Shown piece after piece: positions 23,529-32,654 of a DNA stretch of 47,607 nt. The notes under the pieces are model-generated. The model worked only from the letters and a program-made list of their open reading frames with translations. It was not told the origin of the DNA and searched no databases. Within the stretch, counting starts at the first letter, position 1. The number at the start of each line of letters is the position of its first letter. Source of the stretch: Pedobacter panaciterrae (GTDB lineage Bacteria > Bacteroidota > Bacteroidia > Sphingobacteriales > Sphingobacteriaceae); NCBI RefSeq assembly GCF_001636695.1, contig NZ_LGEL01000040.1, positions 1 through 47,607 on the forward strand. Reading direction: 5' to 3'. A program made the position numbers and the translations under genes.

Positions 23529-24119
23529 GTGAGAAAAGTTTACTGTTCCGTCATCATCAGTCTTTTTATTACCAGTGCATTTGCTCAGAATGTGGCTGTA
23601 GTTAATGGAAAACCAATAAGCAATAAAGAGTTTATGTGGGTCTATAAAAAAAACCATTCTGGCAACGCAAATGCGACAGATGAAGATTTACGCGCTTATT
23701 TAGCGCTATACATAGATTTCAAGCTAAAGGTTATTGAAGCCAAAGAATTGGGCCTAGACAAGGATACGGCTTATCTTGCTGAGGTAAAAAATTATGAACA
23801 CGCATTGCATACCCAAAAGAGGATATCTAAAACAAAACCAGAATACTTATTCATAATGAATGAATATAGAGAAGCTGTTTTGATGTTTAACGTTTCTGAA
23901 ATTAAGGTATGGAACCAGGCGCAGAATGATGAAAATCAGCTTCGCATTTTTTATGATAAAAACAAAAGCGTTTATTTGCAAAGTTCTTTTGATGAGGTTA
24001 GAGGGCAGGTAGTCACAGATTATCAGCAGGAACTGGAAAATGAATGGATAAATGCATTAAGAAAAAAATATCCTGTAAAGATTAATCAGGATGAAATAAA
24101 AAAATTGGCCAGGTTATAA
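23529..24119 (+). CDS. SurA-like periplasmic protein lacking a parvulin domain
   Basis: This 196-aa protein starts with GTG at 23529. It has a signal peptide (MRKVYCSVIISLFITSAFA), then a SurA N-like helical chaperone module: QNVAVVNGKPISNKEFMWVY, LALYIDFKLKVIEAKELGLD. It ends with the helical C-terminal segment usual for Bacteroidota peptidyl-prolyl isomerases (SFDEVRGQVVTDYQQELENE, then KKYPVKINQDEIKKLA). The parvulin isomerase domain that normally lies between these is absent, so it is likely a chaperone only. It precedes a two-parvulin SurA-like gene on the same strand, and the two may act together in outer-membrane protein folding. Confidence 0.78.
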   Translation: MRKVYCSVIISLFITSAFAQNVAVVNGKPISNKEFMWVYKKNHSGNANATDEDLRAYLALYIDFKLKVIEAKELGLDKDTAYLAEVKNYEHALHTQKRISKTKPEYLFIMNEYREAVLMFNVSEIKVWNQAQNDENQLRIFYDKNKSVYLQSSFDEVRGQVVTDYQQELENEWINALRKKYPVKINQDEIKKLARL

Positions 24120-24146
24120 GCTATAAGCCAATAGTATAGATAATAT

Positions 24147-24154
24147 TAGATTTG
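24147..24154 (+). promoter_or_regulatory. Candidate -7 box for the SurA-like gene
   Basis: TAGATTTG matches TAnnTTTG exactly and lies 29 bases before the ATG at 24184, in the gap after the upstream SurA-like gene. No clear -33 TTG is seen. Confidence 0.45.
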
Positions 24155-24183
24155 CAAAAAGAATATAATTGAACAACCATAGA

Positions 24184-25548
24184 ATGAGGAAATTTTTAGT
24201 AATAGCAAGCGGATTGATTTGTTTGTTTTTCAACGTACAGGCTCAAAAGAAAAATTTAGATAAAGTTGTTGCTGTATTAGGTAATAACATCATTTTATTA
24301 TCAGATTTAAATCAGCAATACGCGCAATACTTAAATTCGGGAAATCCTGACGATGAAAAGATTAAGTGCTATATATTGCAACAGATGCTTGCTCAGAAAC
24401 TACTTAAACAACAAGCAGAAATTGACTCTGTTGTAGTTGAAGAAGCTCAGGTTGATGAAGAAGTTGAAAAACGTATGCGTTACCAGATTCAAAAAGCTGG
24501 TGGACAGGAAAGATTAGAGCAATTTTTAAATCGTTCTGTTCTTCAATATAAAGATGAGATCAGACCTGACATTAAGGAACAGTTGATTTCTAATAAAATG
24601 CAACAAAAAATAACTCAGGATGTAAACATTACCCCAATTGAGGTTAAACGTTATTTCGATTCTTATCAAAAAGACAGTCTTCCTGATATCCCTACTGAGT
24701 TTGAAGTTGGAGAAGTTGTATTGCATCCAAAGCTTACAAAAGCAGAAAAACAAAAATTCTATGACAAAATTGACGCACTAAGATTAAGAGTTAAAAGTGG
24801 CGAAGATTTTGGATTCCTTGCTAAAACCTACTCCGAAGATGGAGGATCAGCTCCTGACGGGGGTGACCTGGGATTCTTCGATCGTACCAGAATGGTAAAA
24901 GAATTTACAGCATGGGCCTTTAAGCTAAAACCAGGTGAAATATCACCAGTATTTGAATCAGAACATGGTTTCCATATCCTTCAGGTTATTGAACGTCGTG
25001 GAGAACAGGTTCAGGCACGACACATACTTATACGTCCGGAAAATACGCCGGCCAGCTTAGAAAGAACCAAGCTGAAAGCAGATACGATTTATAGAAATAT
25101 CATAGAGAAAAAACTTCCATTTTCAACCGCAGCTTCATTGTATTCTGACAACAAAGAGTCTCAATATAATGGAGGGATGTTATTGTATGCCGACAACGTT
25201 ACTGCCAGAACTACATTTATCCCGGCAGATAAACTTGACCCTAAAGTCTTTGTTGTTGTTGATACCATGAAAGTAGGCGAAGTATCACAACCTATTTCTT
25301 TTACAGATCCCGATGGTACACAAGGATATAAGATTCTTTATTTAAAATCTAAAATTCCACCTCACAAAGGAAGTCTTGAACAGGATTACGCTAAATTCAA
25401 GGAAAAAGCACAACAGAATAAAATCGATCGTATGCTAAGTGAGTGGTTCGAAAAAAGAAGAGAAAACACTTACATCAGAATTGACGAAGATTATGACAAT
25501 TGTGATGAATTAAAAATATGGACTAAAGGCTCAACTGCTAAAAAGTAA
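24184..25548 (+). CDS. SurA-like periplasmic foldase (two parvulin domains)
   Basis: This 454-aa protein is built like SurA, the periplasmic chaperone and prolyl isomerase for outer-membrane proteins. It has a signal peptide (MRKFLVIASGLICLFFNVQA) and a SurA N-terminal chaperone region (about 22-165, DKVVAVLGNNIILLSDLNQQ). Parvulin domain 1 (about 175-270) has EDFGFLAKTYSEDGGSAPDG, then GDLGFFDR and EHGFHILQV. Parvulin domain 2 (about 273-385) starts QARHILIRP and has the more divergent NGGMLLY. A C-terminal strand and helix follow. ATG 24184 is preferred to a TTG five codons earlier because it places the signal peptide at the terminus. moxR starts five bases after the stop. Confidence 0.9.
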   Translation: MRKFLVIASGLICLFFNVQAQKKNLDKVVAVLGNNIILLSDLNQQYAQYLNSGNPDDEKIKCYILQQMLAQKLLKQQAEIDSVVVEEAQVDEEVEKRMRYQIQKAGGQERLEQFLNRSVLQYKDEIRPDIKEQLISNKMQQKITQDVNITPIEVKRYFDSYQKDSLPDIPTEFEVGEVVLHPKLTKAEKQKFYDKIDALRLRVKSGEDFGFLAKTYSEDGGSAPDGGDLGFFDRTRMVKEFTAWAFKLKPGEISPVFESEHGFHILQVIERRGEQVQARHILIRPENTPASLERTKLKADTIYRNIIEKKLPFSTAASLYSDNKESQYNGGMLLYADNVTARTTFIPADKLDPKVFVVVDTMKVGEVSQPISFTDPDGTQGYKILYLKSKIPPHKGSLEQDYAKFKEKAQQNKIDRMLSEWFEKRRENTYIRIDEDYDNCDELKIWTKGSTAKK

Positions 25549-25553
25549 CGCCC

Positions 25554-26516
25554 ATGCAGTTTGAAAATGATATAAAAGCAGTAGATGCATTGCATCAGGC
25601 ATATAATAACATCCGATCTGAAATAGGAAAGGTTGTTATAGGGCAGGAAGAAGTGGTTAAATCTGTTTTGATTTCCATTTTTAGTAACGGGCATTGCTTA
25701 TTGGTTGGTGTACCCGGCCTGGCTAAAACACTGCTTGTTCAAACTGTTGCGGATGTTATGGATCTTAACTTTAACAGAATCCAATTCACCCCGGATCTAA
25801 TGCCAAGCGATATTATTGGGGCTGAGATATTAGGTGAAGACAGAAACTTTAAGTTCATACCAGGGCCTATATTCTCGAATATAGTTCTTGCTGATGAGAT
25901 AAACAGGACACCTCCTAAAACTCAGGCTGCATTACTTGAAGCAATGCAGGAAAAGGCTGTTACAGCAGCTGGTCAGAGACATGTATTGCCTAATCCATTT
26001 TTTGTATTGGCTACTCAGAATCCTATTGAACAGGAAGGAACATATCCTTTACCTGAGGCACAATTGGATAGGTTTATGTTCAATGTTCTACTTAGCTACC
26101 CTACGTTCGCTGATGAGCTTACAATTGTAAAAAACACAACCAGCAACAATGATGTTGAGCTTAAAAAAATAATAGACGCTAAACAGATTCAGTATTTTCA
26201 GAAATTGGTAAGAAATATCCCTGTTGCAGACAATGTAATTGAATATGCAGTTAAGCTAGCGAGTAAAACCCGCCCGCATACAGCCTTAGCTACTGAAGAT
26301 ATTAACAAGTATATAAGCTGGGGCGCCGGTCCGAGGGCATCGCAATTTCTTGTCATAGGAGCAAAATGCCATGCAGCTATATCAGGGAAATATTCTCCGG
26401 ACATTGAGGATGTTCAAGCAGTAGCAGAAGCAATTTTACGCCACCGTATTGTCCGTAACTATAGAGCAGAAGCAGAAGGTCTGTCAATTGAACAGATCAT
26501 TAAAAACCTGTTTTAG
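25554..26516 (+). CDS. MoxR-family AAA+ ATPase
   Basis: MoxR ATPases act as chaperones in assembly of protein complexes, often with VWA-domain partners. This 320-aa protein has Walker A GVPGLAKT (residues 52-59) and Walker B LADEINRTPPKTQAALLEAM. Sensor blocks are FVLATQNPIEQEGTYPLPEA and QLDRFMF, followed by the C-terminal AAA lid with SWGAGPRASQFL. These are canonical. Its usual partners (a DUF58 protein or VWA proteins) are not downstream; instead a convergent gene follows. It begins five bases after the SurA-like gene and should be cotranscribed with it. Confidence 0.92.
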   Translation: MQFENDIKAVDALHQAYNNIRSEIGKVVIGQEEVVKSVLISIFSNGHCLLVGVPGLAKTLLVQTVADVMDLNFNRIQFTPDLMPSDIIGAEILGEDRNFKFIPGPIFSNIVLADEINRTPPKTQAALLEAMQEKAVTAAGQRHVLPNPFFVLATQNPIEQEGTYPLPEAQLDRFMFNVLLSYPTFADELTIVKNTTSNNDVELKKIIDAKQIQYFQKLVRNIPVADNVIEYAVKLASKTRPHTALATEDINKYISWGAGPRASQFLVIGAKCHAAISGKYSPDIEDVQAVAEAILRHRIVRNYRAEAEGLSIEQIIKNLF

Positions 26517-26520
26517 GCTA

Positions 26521-27402
26521 TTAATCCTCCAGTGCTTTTTTATAAATATTAGGATAATCGGTAACAACCCCATCTACCCCTAATCCGATTAGGTATTTCA
26601 TATCCTTGATTGAATTTACAGTCCAGGGTATGATCTTAACTCCTGCTGCATGACAGCGTTCAACCAATCCTTTGCCTACCAACACAGAGTAAGGGCTATA
26701 AACGGCAGGCTTAAAGCCCAAATCAGCTATATTTGTTTCAAAATCAATCTTTTCATCAATCAACAAGGCTGTTTTGATTTTGGGATAGTTTTCATGCAGG
26801 TATTGAAGTGTTCTGATATCAAAAGATTGTATAGTTACTCGTTTAGTAAGCTTCTTTCTGATCACCACTTCCATAATCAGATCAACAAACTCTGCTGGCT
26901 CCGGATGGAATTCATTATCCCCCTTCGGTATGGTTTTCGTTTCTATACTAAAATTAGGCTTTGGGAGTTTATTCCTTTTAACATAATTCTCAACAGAATC
27001 TATTGTTTCTTCAAGAAGTGGTTTATATGCCTCTATCTTTTCCTGATAAGGAAATCTGCTATGAATCTTAGTTCCAACATCAAATTTTCTAATATCAGCA
27101 TAATCCATTTTATAGATATTATAGCTCTTCTGATTTTTAAGAGTTATAGGTTTTTTATCCGGACTGCTACTAATTTCAAAGTTAAAGTAAGGCTCCTGTG
27201 AAAGTACCACCTTCTTATCCTTAGAGATTACGGCATTCATATTTAATGTATTTACACCCAGATCTAAAGCCCTTAACATACCAGGGATTGTATTTTCAGG
27301 CATTATTCCACGTGCACCCCGATTGCCTTGCAGATCGAATTTCTGTGCTATTGTTTGAAGAGAGCTAATTAGTATTGTTGTTATTAGTATAACTTTTCTC
27401 AT
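26521..27402 (-). CDS. Secreted GDPD-fold protein with ablated active site
   Basis: This 293-aa protein is recognisably of the glycerophosphodiester phosphodiesterase family. It has a signal peptide (about 1-19), the N-terminal block QGNRGARGIMPENTIP, then NFSIETK, TIQSFDIRTLQYLHENYPK, KIIPWTVNSIKDM and GVDGVVTDYPN. Four residues that form the active site and metal site in the family are replaced: the HRG His by Asn27, the ExD pair by Asn54 and Asn56, and the second catalytic His by Gln69. The IETK Glu remains. I read it as a probable pseudoenzyme that may still bind ligand. It is an intact reading frame, just downstream of a terminator, and convergent with moxR. Confidence 0.85.
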   Translation of the reverse strand: MRKVILITTILISSLQTIAQKFDLQGNRGARGIMPENTIPGMLRALDLGVNTLNMNAVISKDKKVVLSQEPYFNFEISSSPDKKPITLKNQKSYNIYKMDYADIRKFDVGTKIHSRFPYQEKIEAYKPLLEETIDSVENYVKRNKLPKPNFSIETKTIPKGDNEFHPEPAEFVDLIMEVVIRKKLTKRVTIQSFDIRTLQYLHENYPKIKTALLIDEKIDFETNIADLGFKPAVYSPYSVLVGKGLVERCHAAGVKIIPWTVNSIKDMKYLIGLGVDGVVTDYPNIYKKALED

Positions 27403-27423
27403 TTTGCTTTACTGTATAAAAGA

Positions 27424-27458
27424 AAGGGTTTCTTAAATCAACTCTTTAAGAAACCCTT
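27424..27458 (-). terminator. Terminator of the NTF2-like gene
   Basis: AAGGGTTTCTTAAA (27424-27437) pairs perfectly with TTTAAGAAACCCTT (27445-27458). On the minus strand a TTCTTTTATA run follows. It separates the NTF2-like gene from the GDPD-like gene. Confidence 0.8.
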
Positions 27459-27507
27459 CATAATAAAATATGATTTATAAAATAACGTTTTCTATGCTCA
27501 CATGTTG

Positions 27508-28365
27508 TTAGCGATCTGCAGGTGTAAATACCATTGCAATAAGATTCCAGTTAAAATCAGCCTGGCGTTCATAAATAAACACATAATTGAAACTCTCTCT
27601 TAGATCAGCCTTATAATCTACTGCTGCAACACCATAGGTATATGCTAAATCACCACCATCAGCTTTATCCACCTTAGTAGTTTTCAAAGACACTTTGCTC
27701 ATCATGCTATTTAAAAATGCGACGGCCTTGTCCTTACCTATAATAGGCTCATAACCTGGAAATAACACCCTTGCATCTGCATTTAAAAATCCTGCAAAAG
27801 CTGATACCCCATAAGACTTAAGAGTGGCATTTAAAGTCTTTTCGGTAGTAGCTATTATATTCGCGCCTGTTGCACGTTCTTTATCATTTAAAAACTTAGG
27901 TTTATGAAAATCTTTTGGTTCAATAAACTCATCTGTTACTTTATTTAATGGTTTATTATGTGTTGTACCAAGATCTAAAACAAGCTCCCATTTACCATTA
28001 ACGGCTTTCCATACCGAAAGATATTGTCCATAAAGGGTTTCTTTACCTGCTAAAGTAAACGGCCCGGTTGTAAAACCCCAGTCTCCACTTCTTGATACTT
28101 TTGCAAACACAGGTGTCCAACTTAAATCTTTAGTATCATCTTCGGTTGCATAAAATGTTTTAGCATTTACAGGGTTTGGTCTAAAAACTAAGCCATCAGC
28201 AGCTGAGTAGGTAGTAAATGCGGTTTTGGCACCATTTTTTGCCAGGGTTGCGGCAAAATCTTTCTCTGCTTTAACAAGTGATTTAGTGCTTCCATCTGAT
28301 TTTTGAGCGTAAGCACCAATCGTCATGGATGCAACAGCAATTGTATAAAGAAATTTATTCATCAT
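27508..28365 (-). CDS. Secreted protein with two NTF2/SnoaL-like domains
   Basis: This 285-aa protein has a signal peptide (MNKFLYTIAVASMTIGAYA) and two related alpha+beta cone domains of the DUF4440/SnoaL type, at about 28-140 and 165-285. The first contains LVKAEKDFAATLAKNGAKTA, FTTYSAADGLVFRPNP and WGFTTGPFTL. The second contains TEKTLNATLKSYGVSAFAGF, LNADARVLFPG and DLAYTYGVAAVDY. The repeat of helix, acidic-site strand and cone strands suggests an internal duplication. Family members include enzymes and binding proteins; I cannot assign a substrate. A TATATTAGCA motif lies upstream at 28385-28394. Confidence 0.75.
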   Translation of the reverse strand: MMNKFLYTIAVASMTIGAYAQKSDGSTKSLVKAEKDFAATLAKNGAKTAFTTYSAADGLVFRPNPVNAKTFYATEDDTKDLSWTPVFAKVSRSGDWGFTTGPFTLAGKETLYGQYLSVWKAVNGKWELVLDLGTTHNKPLNKVTDEFIEPKDFHKPKFLNDKERATGANIIATTEKTLNATLKSYGVSAFAGFLNADARVLFPGYEPIIGKDKAVAFLNSMMSKVSLKTTKVDKADGGDLAYTYGVAAVDYKADLRESFNYVFIYERQADFNWNLIAMVFTPADR

Positions 28366-28443
28366 AGTTTTTAAATAGTTTCAGTGCTAATATAAGGTTT
28401 GAGTATTTTTTTCTTTTAAAAAGTAATTAACAATTACACAAAG

Positions 28444-29904
28444 CTAGATTTTATTCCAGGTTGTACCATCCTTACTGTCTTTCAGCTGGATGCCCATACT
28501 TTGTAAACCTAATCGTATTTTGTCTGAAGTAGCATAGTCTTTATTCTCTTTAGCACCTTTCCTTATGTCTATTACCAGATCAAGAACTGAATTTAATTCA
28601 ATATTTGAAGTTTCTTCATCCTTCAAACCAAAAATATCAAATACGAAATCATTAATAAGTTTTTTTAGTCGCTCCAATTCTGATTCTGATATATTGCCCT
28701 TACCATCGTGAATGGTATTAATAATACGTACAGCTTCAAATAATTCAGCGATAACAACCGGACTATTAAAGTCGTCATTCATTGCTTTCACACAACTATT
28801 TACTATTGGCTCAATTTCAAAATCACTACTTGCAGAAGGAGTTAGCTTTTCTAATAAATTCACAGCATTCATTAGTCTTCTAAAGCCCTTTTCTGATGCA
28901 TCCAAAGCCTCGTTAGAAAAATCTAAAGTGCTTCTGTAATGTGCCTGCAGTATAAAGAATTTAACAGTCATTGGACTAAATCCTCTTTCAAGTAAGGGAT
29001 GATTCCCTGTGAAAAGCTCTCCCGGCAAAAATCCATTACCAGCGCTTTTAGACATACGCGTTCCGTTTACGGTAAGCATATTGGTATGCATCCAATATTT
29101 TGCAGGCTGTTTGTGGCTACAGGCTTCCGATTGTGCAATCTCATTGGTATGATGAGTTGCTGCAAGATCCATACCGCCACCATGAATATCAAATTCATCT
29201 CCAAGATACTTAGCACTCATAGCAGAACATTCTATGTGCCAGCCAGGAAATCCAACACCCCATGGAGATGCCCAACGCATCAGCGTTTCGGGCTTAGCTT
29301 TAATCCATAGCGCAAAATCCAGTCTCCCGTGTTTTTCATCCTGCCCACCCAATTCTCTTGTGTTGGCAAGCATATCTTCCAGATTCCTATTGGTTAATAC
29401 GGTATAATTATATTCCTCACTATATTTTTCTACGTCGAAATACACAGTTCCGTTTATCTCATAAGCATAGCCATTCTTTATGATCTCCTTAATCATTTCT
29501 ATCTGCTCAATGATATGACCAGTTGCAGTGGGTTCGATACTCGGAGGCAGCGTATTGAACATTCTTAATACATCATGGAAGCCCAGCGTGTATTTCTGAA
29601 CAATCTCCATCGGTTCTAGTTGCTCAAGTTTGGCCCTTTTAGCAAATTTATCATCTCCCTCGTCCCTATCGCCTTCCAAATGGCCGGCATCGGTGATATT
29701 GCGAACATAGCGTACTTTATAACCGCTATATTTTAAATACCTGAATATTAAATCAAAAGAGATAAAAGTGCGACAATTCCCTAAATGAACATCACTGTAA
29801 ACAGTAGGCCCGCAAACATACATCCCTACATTAGGGGCATTAAGGGGTTCAAAAAGTTCTTTTTTACGTGTTAGGGTATTATAAAGCTGTAAGCCTGTAT
29901 TCAT
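28444..29904 (-). CDS. cysS: Cysteinyl-tRNA synthetase
   Basis: CysRS charges tRNA-Cys with cysteine. The 486-aa protein has the class I signatures: a zinc ligand Cys31 in [20 protein letters not shown], the HLGN form of the HIGH motif (residues 40-43) and RMSKSAGN as the KMSKS loop. Further zinc ligands lie in [10 protein letters not shown] and [10 protein letters not shown]. An anticodon-binding DALR-like C-terminal domain follows. The start is [11 protein letters not shown] at 29904, four bases from a TACATTTG promoter box, so a leaderless mRNA is expected. The gene is complete and of normal length. Confidence 0.96.
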   Translation of the reverse strand: MNTGLQLYNTLTRKKELFEPLNAPNVGMYVCGPTVYSDVHLGNCRTFISFDLIFRYLKYSGYKVRYVRNITDAGHLEGDRDEGDDKFAKRAKLEQLEPMEIVQKYTLGFHDVLRMFNTLPPSIEPTATGHIIEQIEMIKEIIKNGYAYEINGTVYFDVEKYSEEYNYTVLTNRNLEDMLANTRELGGQDEKHGRLDFALWIKAKPETLMRWASPWGVGFPGWHIECSAMSAKYLGDEFDIHGGGMDLAATHHTNEIAQSEACSHKQPAKYWMHTNMLTVNGTRMSKSAGNGFLPGELFTGNHPLLERGFSPMTVKFFILQAHYRSTLDFSNEALDASEKGFRRLMNAVNLLEKLTPSASSDFEIEPIVNSCVKAMNDDFNSPVVIAELFEAVRIINTIHDGKGNISESELERLKKLINDFVFDIFGLKDEETSNIELNSVLDLVIDIRKGAKENKDYATSDKIRLGLQSMGIQLKDSKDGTTWNKI

Positions 29905-29908
29905 TTTG

Positions 29909-29941
29909 CAAATGTAAAAATTTTAGGGGTTTAATCTCAAA
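29909..29941 (-). promoter_or_regulatory. cysS promoter, -7 box 4 nt from the ATG
   Basis: On the minus strand TTTG (-33; TTG at 29940-29938), a 21-base spacer and TACATTTG (29916-29909) are followed by CAAA and the ATG. It lies within the 3' end of the preceding EEP gene. Confidence 0.65.
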
Positions 29942-31035
29942 TCACTGCGAACGGGAAAGTGATCAGATAACTTAGCATCAATAATATGATAGTTGATCAC
30001 TTTTATATCTTTAGTTGTAGCAATGTAGTCAATCTGAAAGTTTGGAAATTTACCATTATAAGTTCTACCAAGGCCAGTTCCCTGCGCCTTAAAGGTATTA
30101 TTTAGGGATTTTGTAAGTTGTGTTACCGCATAAGATGCCGGAGTATCATTAAAATCACCCGCAATTAGAAAGGGGGTTTTACATGTCTCCATATGATCTT
30201 TCATAATATCAACCTGTCCGCTTCTCTTAACAAAAGCATTCTTAAGAAGAGTCAAAATTCGCTTAGAAGGTACAAGGTCAGCATCCATCTTTTGAGTAAC
30301 CTTATCAATATAACTATAGTCCTGTTTATCAAAAGAGATAGACTGTAGATGTACATTATAAACCCTAAGTTTTTGGTTTTTAATCATTATATCCACAAAA
30401 ATACTGGCATTCCCTCCAAAATTCTCTCCAAATACAATTATTCCCTTATCTTTTATAGGGTATTTGGAAAATATAGCTAAACCTGTTGCCTCGTAATCGT
30501 TCGCAGATGACGGCACAAAGTAATAGTAAGGCGTTTTTAGTATTGTTTTTAAGCTATCGGTAATATCATAGGGGCCTTTACGTCGGGTAAAATATTCCTG
30601 AAAGCAAATGATATCCGGATTTTCATTTTTAATGAGCTCCAGCATCTGTTGTTTTACCGATTCAATATTATCTAAACCATAAGGTTTAAAACTATGAACA
30701 TTATAGGTCATCATTCTTACATGCTCGGGATTCTCTTTAACTTGATTACCCGACTCTCCAAAGAACCCTATTGTTGCCGTTAAAGCTCTCCAGCCCACAA
30801 AAATTAGCACAACTGTTGCTATAGCGAATGTCCATCGTTTCCGAATGCACCACCATGCGATCATAAAGATGTTGAAAAGGAGAATAAATGGATAAGCCAG
30901 ACCAAAGAAAGGAATGTATTTATATTCACGAGGATCAAATCTGCCTGCTAAAAAACCAAGCACTAAGGTAATTGCCAAGACAACAGCTGCAAGGCGAACT
31001 ATTCTATCAATAAATGTTGGTTTACTTTTCTTCAT
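29923..31035 (-). CDS. Membrane-anchored endonuclease/exonuclease/phosphatase family protein
   Basis: This 370-aa protein has two or three N-terminal membrane helices (about residues 10-90) and a C-terminal EEP fold (about 100-368). Its motifs are MTYNVHSFKPYG, the metal-binding Glu in DIICFQEYFTRRKG, GDFNDTPASYAVT and SDHFPVRSDL. All the metal and catalytic positions of the EEP superfamily are present. Substrates in the family range from DNA to phospholipids; the membrane anchor and probable periplasmic location suggest a lipid or phosphate ester, which is inference. It follows the rhomboid genes by 34 bases in the same direction and probably shares their transcript. Confidence 0.85.
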   Translation of the reverse strand: MKKSKPTFIDRIVRLAAVVLAITLVLGFLAGRFDPREYKYIPFFGLAYPFILLFNIFMIAWWCIRKRWTFAIATVVLIFVGWRALTATIGFFGESGNQVKENPEHVRMMTYNVHSFKPYGLDNIESVKQQMLELIKNENPDIICFQEYFTRRKGPYDITDSLKTILKTPYYYFVPSSANDYEATGLAIFSKYPIKDKGIIVFGENFGGNASIFVDIMIKNQKLRVYNVHLQSISFDKQDYSYIDKVTQKMDADLVPSKRILTLLKNAFVKRSGQVDIMKDHMETCKTPFLIAGDFNDTPASYAVTQLTKSLNNTFKAQGTGLGRTYNGKFPNFQIDYIATTKDIKVINYHIIDAKLSDHFPVRSDLRLNP

Positions 31036-31069
31036 TATCTATACCTCTATAGTGCTATATAAACATTCC

Positions 31070-31930
31070 TTAATGTTTACTAGCCTTAAACAAGGTTTCC
31101 TTTTCCTCTTTTGTCAGCTTATCATATCCAGATTTAGAAATTTTGTCCAAAATTGAATCTATTTCATTTTGATCAACAGATGAATCTTTCCTTTTAACCG
31201 ATGGCTTAGGTCCATTATTCTTAACCACTCTTAATTTCGGTTTTTTCTTAAAAAGATTACTCCAATCGGTCCCATTCTGAAGCACTTTAATATAGGTAAA
31301 TCCTATAATTGCTCCTCCAATATGTGCAAAACTTCCACCCGCATTTGCTGATGTTGTTCCTATCAAATCTAAAACGATATAGGCTATTGCCAGGTATTTT
31401 AATTTAACATCTCCAAAGAACAGTAATCTAATACTATAATCTGGCACTAATGTAGCAGTTGCCACAATGATAGCCATAACCGCTGCCGATGAACCAATGA
31501 TAACCTGTCCGGAAATGCTGCTAATAAATACAGGAAAGATATTAAAAGCTAATGCGAATAATATAGCCCCTGCAAACCCACCAGCTAAATACACAAAATG
31601 AAACTGCCGTGGTTTCAGAAAATCTAAAAAGATTCTGCCAACCCAATACAGCCACAACATATTAAATAACAGATGAAGAAAACCACCATGAAAGAATTGA
31701 TAAGTAAGAATAGTATAAAACCTTACAGGCAGTTTTGCCAATGAAGCCGGAAAGCCAAAATACTCGCCTACTATAGCGTCAAAATTAATACCGTTACCCG
31801 AAAGAAAAAACGGTACATTTATTATTGCTACAACAACAAAAACAAGTGTATTTATACCTATATATAAATACGACGGGTTGCCCGAGTGAAATACTTTGTT
31901 TTTTAAATCCTGGAATACACTGTTATTCAT
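31070..31930 (-). CDS. Rhomboid-family intramembrane serine protease
   Basis: This 286-aa rhomboid cleaves within membrane segments using a Ser-His dyad. About six helices span residues 25-205. The Ser motif is IIGSSAAVMAI (GxS) and the His is in FAHIGGAIIGF. An NMLWLYWVGRIF helix with the conserved N-terminal WR-like loop is present. A cytoplasmic C-terminal tail of about 80 residues is basic (KKKPKLRVVKNNGPKPSVKR) and ends with an EID-to-EKETLF segment typical of Bacteroidota rhomboids. Its start overlaps the preceding rhomboid gene by 8 bases, so the two are coupled. Confidence 0.9.
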   Translation of the reverse strand: MNNSVFQDLKNKVFHSGNPSYLYIGINTLVFVVVAIINVPFFLSGNGINFDAIVGEYFGFPASLAKLPVRFYTILTYQFFHGGFLHLLFNMLWLYWVGRIFLDFLKPRQFHFVYLAGGFAGAILFALAFNIFPVFISSISGQVIIGSSAAVMAIIVATATLVPDYSIRLLFFGDVKLKYLAIAYIVLDLIGTTSANAGGSFAHIGGAIIGFTYIKVLQNGTDWSNLFKKKPKLRVVKNNGPKPSVKRKDSSVDQNEIDSILDKISKSGYDKLTKEEKETLFKASKH

Positions 31931-32648
31931 AATACCTATAGAATCTATTATTGTCTTTATCTTTCCAAAGTTTAACTAAAATAAAACCAATTAATGCCCC
32001 ACCCAAATGAGCATAATGCGCAACTGAGTCTCCCTGAACTCTTGCTACTCCCATACTTAATTCAAACAGAATATATACAGGGATAATGTACTTTGCTTTT
32101 ATAGGGACAGGGATAAACATAATGTACAATTCTGTATTTGGATAAAGCATTCCAAAAGCCACCAGCAAGCCAAATACTGCTCCGGAAGCACCAAGCATTG
32201 GCCCATTATATATACCAATAAGAGTTTGAACTTGTGCCTCGGTAAGATTCTGCAAATGATAAAGAGACTGACCTGGCATAGCTGTCCCTGCTATTTGATA
32301 TACTTCGAATGCCTGTACAGCCCATTGCAGACCCAATGCACCAAGACCTGTAATTAAATAAAAATTAAGAAAACGTTTAGCTCCCCATCTAGATTCTAAT
32401 ACCCCTCCAAACATATATAAAGCAAACATGTTAAAGAAAATATGCATAAAAGTCCCAGGGCTGTGCATAAACATATAAGTAATCGGCTGCCAGATCTTAA
32501 AAAATGGAGAATCGAAATAAAATACGGATAGCTTTTCTACTAGTAAATAACCACCCTGACTATCTTTAAACATAAAGGTTGCAGCAAAGAAAATCACGTT
32601 GATAATCAACAGATTCTTTACAACAGGTGGTATATGGATATTATTCAT
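31923..32648 (-). CDS. Rhomboid-family intramembrane serine protease
   Basis: This second rhomboid, 241 aa, lacks the long tail of its neighbour. It has six membrane helices, the catalytic Ser in MLGASGAVFGLLVAF (GASG) and the catalytic His in AHLGGALIGF. HIFFNMFALYMFGG carries the conserved helix-2 His/Asn region. It starts MNNIHIPPVVKNLLIINVIF at 32648, six bases after the mutL stop, and overlaps the next rhomboid gene by 8 bases. The mutL-rhomboid-rhomboid-EEP order suggests one transcription unit. The two rhomboids may differ in substrate or form a heteromer; that is inference. Confidence 0.92.
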   Translation of the reverse strand: MNNIHIPPVVKNLLIINVIFFAATFMFKDSQGGYLLVEKLSVFYFDSPFFKIWQPITYMFMHSPGTFMHIFFNMFALYMFGGVLESRWGAKRFLNFYLITGLGALGLQWAVQAFEVYQIAGTAMPGQSLYHLQNLTEAQVQTLIGIYNGPMLGASGAVFGLLVAFGMLYPNTELYIMFIPVPIKAKYIIPVYILFELSMGVARVQGDSVAHYAHLGGALIGFILVKLWKDKDNNRFYRYYE

Positions 32649-32654
32649 TCTTTA

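Noticed and set aside
26650-27201. 183-codon plus-strand frame opposite the GDPD-like gene
   Set aside because: Aromatic- and Ile-rich composition is typical of antisense translation; no domain or promoter. It does not explain the active-site substitutions.
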